Assembly (NCBI GenBank): GCA_947447265.1
Contig: CANFKC010000039.1
Coordinates: 1-48,015, forward strand
Length of the DNA stretch: 48,015 nucleotides
Reading direction: 5' to 3'
Source: Chitinophagaceae bacterium
GTDB taxonomy: Bacteria > Bacteroidota > Bacteroidia > Chitinophagales > Chitinophagaceae
Below the pieces are notes generated by a model. That model was given only the letters and a program-made list of their open reading frames with translations, did not search any database and was not told where the DNA came from. Shown here piece after piece: positions 42,906 through 48,015 of this stretch. Each line of letters starts with the position of its first letter. Within the stretch, counting starts at the first letter, position 1. Both the position numbers and the translations under genes were made by a program.

Positions 42906-43280
42906 ATGAAAAACGTCTTATACGTTGAAGATGATGCTATTACAAGAATTTTAATTAGAAAGTTGCTGGAATTAAACGGCCATACTGTTCTAGATGCAGG
43001 AGATGGCGCCGAGGCGCTGAGTATTATACAAGAAAATAAGGATATAGAATATGTTTTACTAGACCTTAACATGCCAGTAATGAACGGATTTGAGTTTCTC
43101 AAAATAATAGAACAAAACGCAGCCTTGCACTATCTCAAAGTAATTATAACATCTGCTATTCCAAGTGACCGTTTTAAGACACTTTCTGTCTTAAATTTCA
43201 TAAGTCAAGACAGCATAATAGGATACCTTGAAAAACCTATCCACTTTCCCGACCTAGCAGAAATATTGTTAACCAATTAA
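42906..43280 (+). CDS. Single-domain response regulator (CheY-like)
   Basis: 124 residues. The receiver domain is complete: acidic pair Glu8-Asp9-Asp10, phospho-acceptor Asp53 in VLLDLNMPVMNG, the Ser/Thr of VIITSA, and Lys-Pro in YLEKPI. There is no output domain. Such proteins shuttle phosphate or act on partner kinases. It begins a tight three-gene run: 11 bp to the PAS kinase, then 6 bp to a receiver-kinase. I take the ATG at 42906. Composition is AT-rich like the next two genes. Confidence 0.88.
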   Translation: MKNVLYVEDDAITRILIRKLLELNGHTVLDAGDGAEALSIIQENKDIEYVLLDLNMPVMNGFEFLKIIEQNAALHYLKVIITSAIPSDRFKTLSVLNFISQDSIIGYLEKPIHFPDLAEILLTN

Positions 43281-43291
43281 TTACAGAAAAC

Positions 43292-45979
43292 TTGAATTTT
43301 TCAGAAAATTTTTCTTTCACACGGGAACAATTTTCCACTTTATTGCCGTACCACTTAAGTATTGACCCAGATGGTGCCATAACCTCATGCGGAGCCGGCA
43401 TTGCGGAAGCCTGTGGTGATTGCAGCGGCGGTAGTTTATTTGATCTGTTCAGTTGCAAAATAGCAAACACAAGCGAGATAGTTTTAAATTTTAACCCAAG
43501 CATTATCGGCTGCCAAGTAATTTTGTGTGCGAAAAAGAATCCTTTTTTATATTTTATTGGAAAGTTCAACTTACTATCTGACGCTCAAACATACCTGTTA
43601 GTATGTGAAGCTCATTCGTTCAATAGCGAACAGATGCCAATCTACTCGCCGTCTCAATTGCAAGCGACGTTTCTGCTATTTATAAAAGAAGTATTCTCCA
43701 AGCAAAATGCAGATTTAGATTGGCAAATGTTTTCGGAACAATTTCTTGAAAGCAAATACTTGACCGTAAATAATAGTGTTAATGAAGAATATGGTATCAC
43801 TGTATCAACTGCAGATGGCAGTGTAATTTGGTGCAACAATACCTTTGAAAAATTAACTGAGCGCCGGCTAGATGAAATTGCCGGAAAGCGTCCACGGGAT
43901 TCTATATATGGCGAGCACTCGGTCTACATTGATAACAATTACGTAGATAGTAACATTAAAACCGGTCAGCCGTTCTATTTTGAGAATATTGGCACGTCAA
44001 AAACAGGCCGCGAATTTTGGTTTGGAGTAACGGTACAACCGGTATTCGACAAGAACCGCAATGTAATAGGGAGGGTACATTACATAAAAGACATAGACAC
44101 GAGGAAAGTAAAAGAGCTGGAACTAGAGGAAAATGAGAATCTTCTGATGCTAGCGGTAGAGGCCGCAAAAGCAGGACTATGGGCTTATGACATGGTAACG
44201 GGTGACTTTAAAGTTTCAAAAGAATATAAAAAAATACAAGGCTATGATATTCAGGAAAATCTAACATTTGAGATGGTGATGGAAAAATTATACCCTGACG
44301 ACGCCTTGCAACTCAGGAACGATATTTTGCCTTACCTAAATATTGACAATCCAAGTTTTGTTTTCGAGCATAGGTTGATGGTTGCCGGTACTTACAGATA
44401 TTTTAGTGCAAAAGCGAATAGCATTAAATTCACTAGTGATGGTACACCGACCAAAATAGTAGGCACGTTAAGAGACATTACCAATGAGAGGGAACAACTA
44501 TTGGAGCTAGAGCGGCAAAAGCAATTTTACCACGACATACTTGATAATATCCCGGCCGATATAGCGCTGATTAGTCTCGACCATAAATACTTGTACGTAA
44601 ACAAAACGGCAGTAAAGGATGATGAGTTTCGGAAGTGGATAATTGGAAAAGATGATTTTGAATACTGTGAATACCGAGGGCTCGACAAAGCACTCGCAGC
44701 AGGCCGGCAGACCAAAAGAAAACAAGCCGTAGACCAAAAGAAAACAAGCCTGTTTGTTGAAACGAAAAGAAACAAAAATGGGGAGCAGCACATTAAGCGT
44801 ATGTTTTACCCTAAACTGAACAATAACGACGAGGTAGACGTAATAATTGGTTATGCCATGGACGTAACCGAACAAATACAAAATGAACAATATGCCCAGC
44901 TTCAGGAAAGGAGGATGAAAACTATCCTAGATATGTCAAGCGATGGCATATTCAGAAGTGATGCTGATGGTACTGTAATCATGTGCAACGATTCATTCAG
45001 GAAGTTATTGAATACGAAGGAAGGAGAACCTTTGAATATCTTTAGTGTTATATGTGACGATGACAGAGCGAAATTTATACAACAAACGCAATGCGCAATA
45101 GAAACCGGGGAAAAGCAAACCGGCATGTTTATTTTAAGGAAAAGGATCAACAGCGAGCAACGACACTTTGAATATTATCTTACAAAAACGGTCATAACTA
45201 ATGGTAATGCCTTCAGTGGCAGGATCTCTGACGTTACTGAAATAGTAATGAAGGAGCAAAACATGCAAAAGGCAATAGATGATGAGATACAGCTCAACAA
45301 ATATAAAACTCAGTTCATTCATATTTCATCGCATGAATTAAGAACGCCATTAACGATCATACAGTCCAATACAGAGCTTCTGCAACTCTGCCTAGGCAAT
45401 CCAGCACTTAGGAAAAAGAAGGACCCCGACATTATGATAGGCAGGATCATAAAAGAAGTAGAAGTAATGACAGAAATACTTAACAAGTTGATGCTGGTAA
45501 GTAAAATAGAAAATGGGGAAATTGAAATAGAAAGGAGCCCTGTAAATATGCGCCAATTTATAAATAGTGAGGTAATCAGCATATTCAATCCGTATTCGGA
45601 TGGCCGCAGAGTGCAACTTAACATGCCAGACGATGTGTTTTTTTGGGACATAGATGGAAAAATACTACGCCATGCATTAATAAACCTTTTGAGTAATGCT
45701 TTTAAGTATTCTTACGGCAAGTCTGCACCAACTCTTACAATTTCAAAATCAGGAGATCAAATAACATTCTATGTAGAAGATAAGGGAATAGGCATTCCCG
45801 AAGACGACCAAAAAAAGCTGTTTCAATCATTTTACAGGGCATCAAATGTTGGCGTGGTCTCGGGTACCGGGATAGGACTAAAGGTAGTGGAATATGCTGT
45901 AAAGAAACACAATGGCACCATTAGCATAAAAAGCGAGGCCGGGAAAGGATCAACATTTATTGTAACAATACCCAAATAA
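43292..45979 (+). CDS. HNOBA-like / multi-PAS sensor histidine kinase
   Basis: 895 residues. The start must be TTG at 43292, because an ATG is absent for more than 100 codons and the first residues already belong to a domain. That domain (about residues 10-115: LLPYHLSIDPDGAITSCGAG, then LFDLFSCKIA, FIGKFNLL, YLLVCEAHSFNSEQMP) follows the pattern of the HNOBA domain of soluble guanylate cyclases and related NO-responsive kinases. Four PAS-like regions come next (about 165-275, 285-395, 405-530, 540-650), then HisKA with His681 in SSHELRTP and HATPase with NLLSNAFKYS, DKGIGIP and GTGIGL. No membrane helix, so it is cytosolic. No H-NOX partner lies in the window. Confidence 0.87.
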   Translation: MNFSENFSFTREQFSTLLPYHLSIDPDGAITSCGAGIAEACGDCSGGSLFDLFSCKIANTSEIVLNFNPSIIGCQVILCAKKNPFLYFIGKFNLLSDAQTYLLVCEAHSFNSEQMPIYSPSQLQATFLLFIKEVFSKQNADLDWQMFSEQFLESKYLTVNNSVNEEYGITVSTADGSVIWCNNTFEKLTERRLDEIAGKRPRDSIYGEHSVYIDNNYVDSNIKTGQPFYFENIGTSKTGREFWFGVTVQPVFDKNRNVIGRVHYIKDIDTRKVKELELEENENLLMLAVEAAKAGLWAYDMVTGDFKVSKEYKKIQGYDIQENLTFEMVMEKLYPDDALQLRNDILPYLNIDNPSFVFEHRLMVAGTYRYFSAKANSIKFTSDGTPTKIVGTLRDITNEREQLLELERQKQFYHDILDNIPADIALISLDHKYLYVNKTAVKDDEFRKWIIGKDDFEYCEYRGLDKALAAGRQTKRKQAVDQKKTSLFVETKRNKNGEQHIKRMFYPKLNNNDEVDVIIGYAMDVTEQIQNEQYAQLQERRMKTILDMSSDGIFRSDADGTVIMCNDSFRKLLNTKEGEPLNIFSVICDDDRAKFIQQTQCAIETGEKQTGMFILRKRINSEQRHFEYYLTKTVITNGNAFSGRISDVTEIVMKEQNMQKAIDDEIQLNKYKTQFIHISSHELRTPLTIIQSNTELLQLCLGNPALRKKKDPDIMIGRIIKEVEVMTEILNKLMLVSKIENGEIEIERSPVNMRQFINSEVISIFNPYSDGRRVQLNMPDDVFFWDIDGKILRHALINLLSNAFKYSYGKSAPTLTISKSGDQITFYVEDKGIGIPEDDQKKLFQSFYRASNVGVVSGTGIGLKVVEYAVKKHNGTISIKSEAGKGSTFIVTIPK

Positions 45980-45985
45980 CACAAG

Positions 45986-47080
45986 ATGAAAATTGACAAA
46001 ATACTTGTAGTTGAAGACGACGATAACCTGAGGGAAGCAATTTGCGATTTTTTAGAATTTAATGATCTGGAATACATATCGGCGGCGAATGGGAAAGAGT
46101 CCCTTTTCCTGCTAGACAATGAAACAGTAGATCTTGTAGTTTGCGACATTAACTTGCCCGACATATTAGGCTTTCAAATACTAGAGTATGTTCGGAACCA
46201 TGATAAATTATATCGCATACCATTTATATTCTTATCTGCTTTCGCCGATAAGAAAGACATTTCTAATGGAATGAACCTTGGCGCTGACGACTATATTACA
46301 AAGCCATTTACACAAAAAACGCTAATCGACGCGATAAAATCCAGGCTGCATAAAGCAAAGTTGGATAATACATACTTCACAAAAGAAATGAACAGCCGAG
46401 TGTTGGAGACAATTAGCTCCAATCTAACACATGAACTGATAACGCCATTGAACGGAATTATAAATGGCGCATATTTCATAAACAGCGTATCCGAATCAAC
46501 AAGGGTAAGTGATATGAAAGATGCCTTTTTATCAATGTATGCCGCCGGCCTGCGAATGAAAAGGAACATTCAGAATATGATACTCGTATCGGTAATAGAA
46601 ATGAAAAATGGTATAACAATTGATCAATTTAACTTCTCATCAAAAATAAAAATAGATCAGAAAGTAACGGATATTATTGACCAATACAAAACTATCAACC
46701 CGAAGACAATAATTGATCTAAATATAGAACCAGTGTCAGCTATTGGCTCACACAAGCATCTGCGTATATTATTTACCGAAATAGTTGATAATGCATTTAA
46801 ATTCAGCGATAGTAAGCAGCCAATATTAATTAATTTATCCCCCGCTGAAAATGGATTCTTCTTCCAAGTTAGCAATAGTCATAGCGAGGGGATAAAATTT
46901 GAAGCGAACGAAATCGGACTGTATAAGAAATTTCACGTCGACGACTCAAGTAATGGACTGGGTCTGGGATTGTTCGTCAGTAAAAGTCTATGCAAAGAAA
47001 TGAATATTGATTTTACGGTAACACAATACCCCGGTAGCACCCAAATTACGCTCTTATCATTGGCTGATAAACTTGAATAG
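45986..47080 (+). CDS. Response regulator-histidine kinase hybrid (REC-HisKA-HATPase)
   Basis: 364 residues. An N-terminal receiver (Asp11-Asp12, phospho-acceptor Asp54 in VCDINLPDILG, Lys106-Pro107) is joined directly to a kinase module with His149 in NLTHELITP, an N-box EIVDNAFKFS and a Gly-rich box SNGLGLGLFVSK. The DxGxG box seems degenerate (VSNSHSEGI in its place), so ATP binding may be weakened. The order REC then kinase is typical of intermediates that receive phosphate from one kinase and pass it on. It ends the three-gene run and lies 6 bp after the PAS kinase. Confidence 0.85.
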   Translation: MKIDKILVVEDDDNLREAICDFLEFNDLEYISAANGKESLFLLDNETVDLVVCDINLPDILGFQILEYVRNHDKLYRIPFIFLSAFADKKDISNGMNLGADDYITKPFTQKTLIDAIKSRLHKAKLDNTYFTKEMNSRVLETISSNLTHELITPLNGIINGAYFINSVSESTRVSDMKDAFLSMYAAGLRMKRNIQNMILVSVIEMKNGITIDQFNFSSKIKIDQKVTDIIDQYKTINPKTIIDLNIEPVSAIGSHKHLRILFTEIVDNAFKFSDSKQPILINLSPAENGFFFQVSNSHSEGIKFEANEIGLYKKFHVDDSSNGLGLGLFVSKSLCKEMNIDFTVTQYPGSTQITLLSLADKLE

Positions 47081-47324
47081 CTATATTTTAATGCCAAATA
47101 TTTTTTCAGCATCCATTTCATAGATCAAAACGGTCATTATACTTTTCTATTATTTTAACCCAGATTTTGCATTAGAGAGGAGAGGTTAATTAACCAATAA
47201 ATAGAATTACTGGGGGAATCACAAACCGGAGTACTTATGTCCAATATACACATTGAATTGTATTTACACGTATTGATCTATATATAGATAAATTGATGTA
47301 CATATAATGCATTTTTATATAAAA

Positions 47325-47390
47325 GGCTGATTCGCATAATCAACAAAAAATGAATTTCCTGCCAGCCTGATTTGCATAATCAACAAAAAA
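47325..47390 (+). repeat. 26-bp direct repeat, two copies 40 bp apart
   Basis: GGCTGATTCGCATAATCAAC and GCCTGATTTGCATAATCAAC, each followed by six A, at 47325-47350 and 47365-47390; 24 of 26 bases agree. No gene overlaps it. It may be part of an element end. Confidence 0.7.
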
Positions 47391-47689
47391 ACATTTGCCG
47401 TCATTATCACCTGCTTCGCTGGCATACTTCACTTTGAACACCTTCAGGCACAAAGCCCCCCCTAAAAATAGTAGTTTTGGCATGGTGAAATTCATCTACT
47501 AGCCAGCTTAAAGGTGGCGGTTTGCTACCCACACCAACACATGCGAATGTAGGCGAACAAACAAGCGACTATGCTGAAACGCTTGTTACTAATTAATTCT
47601 TGCCAAGTGTCGAATCTGATTTTACTTTTCCAAAGCAAAACATTCATAGATCAGCTTAAATTTTTGTTTCAAAAGGTTCAATAATGGCA

Positions 47690-47702
47690 CTGTCCTCGCT
47701 AC
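47690..47702 (+). repeat. Duplicate of the initiator tRNA 3' end (att-like)
   Basis: CTGTCCTCGCTAC is identical to 42517-42529, the last bases of the tRNA-fMet T arm and acceptor. Only these 13 bp are shared. A terminator follows 8 bp later, just as it does after the true tRNA. Confidence 0.65.
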
Positions 47703-47710
47703 GAATGAAA

Positions 47711-47736
47711 GGAACACTCAGGTGTTCCTTTTTTCA
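47711..47736 (+). terminator. Intrinsic terminator beside the tRNA-end duplicate
   Basis: GGAACAC-TCAG-GTGTTCC followed by TTTTTT. With no gene directly upstream it may be the original terminator of the tRNA displaced by an insertion. Confidence 0.75.
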
Positions 47737-48003
47737 TTTTAGTCTGTTCGGGAGTGAAATTTTCACATTATTAGCTTCTAAAGTGTTTGAGCGTAAAATC
47801 AGAAGGAAACTTCCTTTTTTGTAACTATTTCGCAGTATACTCCGTGCTTTCCGTACATAAAAAATACTCTACTCTAAAAAGCAGACGACACATAAAAAAC
47901 TATAATCGGTTGTTTTCTATGCCAAAATATAATTACCTTTAATTTCCTTTTGTCAAATGGATTTGTTGTGACGATTTTTGTGTCAAATCACAGCCTTTTT
48001 TAT

Positions 48004-48011
48004 TATTTTTG
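48004..48011 (+). promoter_or_regulatory. Candidate -7 box at the window edge
   Basis: TATTTTTG matches TAnnTTTG, and a TTTG lies 23 bp upstream (47977-47980). The gene it would serve lies outside the window. Confidence 0.35.
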
Positions 48012-48015
48012 AAAA

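Larger units (their letters stand above)
47081..48015. other. Non-coding right end of the window
   Basis: These 935 bp hold no credible gene. Visible features are the direct repeat at 47325-47390, the duplicate of the tRNA 3' end at 47690-47702 with its own terminator, and a promoter-like box at the very end. Confidence 0.55.

Noticed and set aside
47690-47702. A second, complete tRNA gene at the right end
   Set aside because: Only 13 bp of the 3' end match; no anticodon arm or D arm can be folded upstream.

Overview
The window looks like chromosomal DNA of a Bacteroidota bacterium, probably near Chitinophagaceae/Sphingobacteriia. The reasons are a Por-type (type IX secretion) C-terminal sorting domain, DUF349, DUF5723-OmpA and DUF4435 proteins, a 29-residue AURKAIP1/COX24-type basic protein beside an RNase E/G gene, A-rich translation starts without Shine-Dalgarno sites, and many copies of the phylum's -7 promoter box TAnnTTTG. 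I see no rRNA, plasmid or intact phage genes. Most of the window is ordinary core genome with moderate GC; two stretches (about 4.56-6.99 kb and 42.5-47.7 kb) are clearly AT-richer and look acquired.

Layout. 0-2 kb: end of a possible transposase and a DUF349 protein. 2.4-4.5 kb: bioB-bioF, overlapping. 4.6-7.0 kb: AT-rich insert with a two-gene ATPase + DUF4435/Toprim cassette that resembles PARIS-type anti-phage systems, followed by a HigA antitoxin cut off before its DNA-binding domain. 7-14.8 kb: NTF2-like protein, two Tat-type ferritin-like proteins, isoaspartyl peptidase, an envelope protein, an S41 protease and an arylsulfotransferase-family protein. 15-19.4 kb: a 1481-residue secreted protein with an NHL propeller, twelve repeats and a T9SS tail. 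19.5-24.5 kb: GH3/beta-lactamase-fold fusion, Omp85-type barrel and a DEDDh exonuclease. 24.5-25.8 kb: a gene-free field of small palindromes. 25.8-29.1 kb: HU, TPR protein, mS38-like protein and RNase G on one strand. 29.5-33.8 kb: heme A synthase, a 14-bp tandem array, rpsO and pnp. 34-38 kb: an EGF-like lipoprotein, a small lipoprotein and a DUF5723-OmpA protein between REP-like sequences. 38.3-42.4 kb: a toxin-antitoxin pair whose toxin is frameshifted at an A7 run, polA, and a thioredoxin-fold protein. 42.46 kb: initiator tRNA. 42.5-47.7 kb: an AT-rich segment bounded by a 13-bp duplication of the tRNA 3' end and carrying an IS3 remnant plus a three-gene phosphorelay whose large kinase begins with an HNOBA-like domain.

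Points most worth checking: the PARIS-like pair; the phosphorelay island at the initiator tRNA; the A7 frameshift that is exactly repaired by -1 slippage in the ParE-type toxin; the palindrome field with paired hairpins about 51 bp apart and compensatory arm changes; the 49-nt hairpin upstream of the RNase G gene; and the TTTGACAACTTT hairpin family. All assignments come from reading the sequence; no database search was possible.
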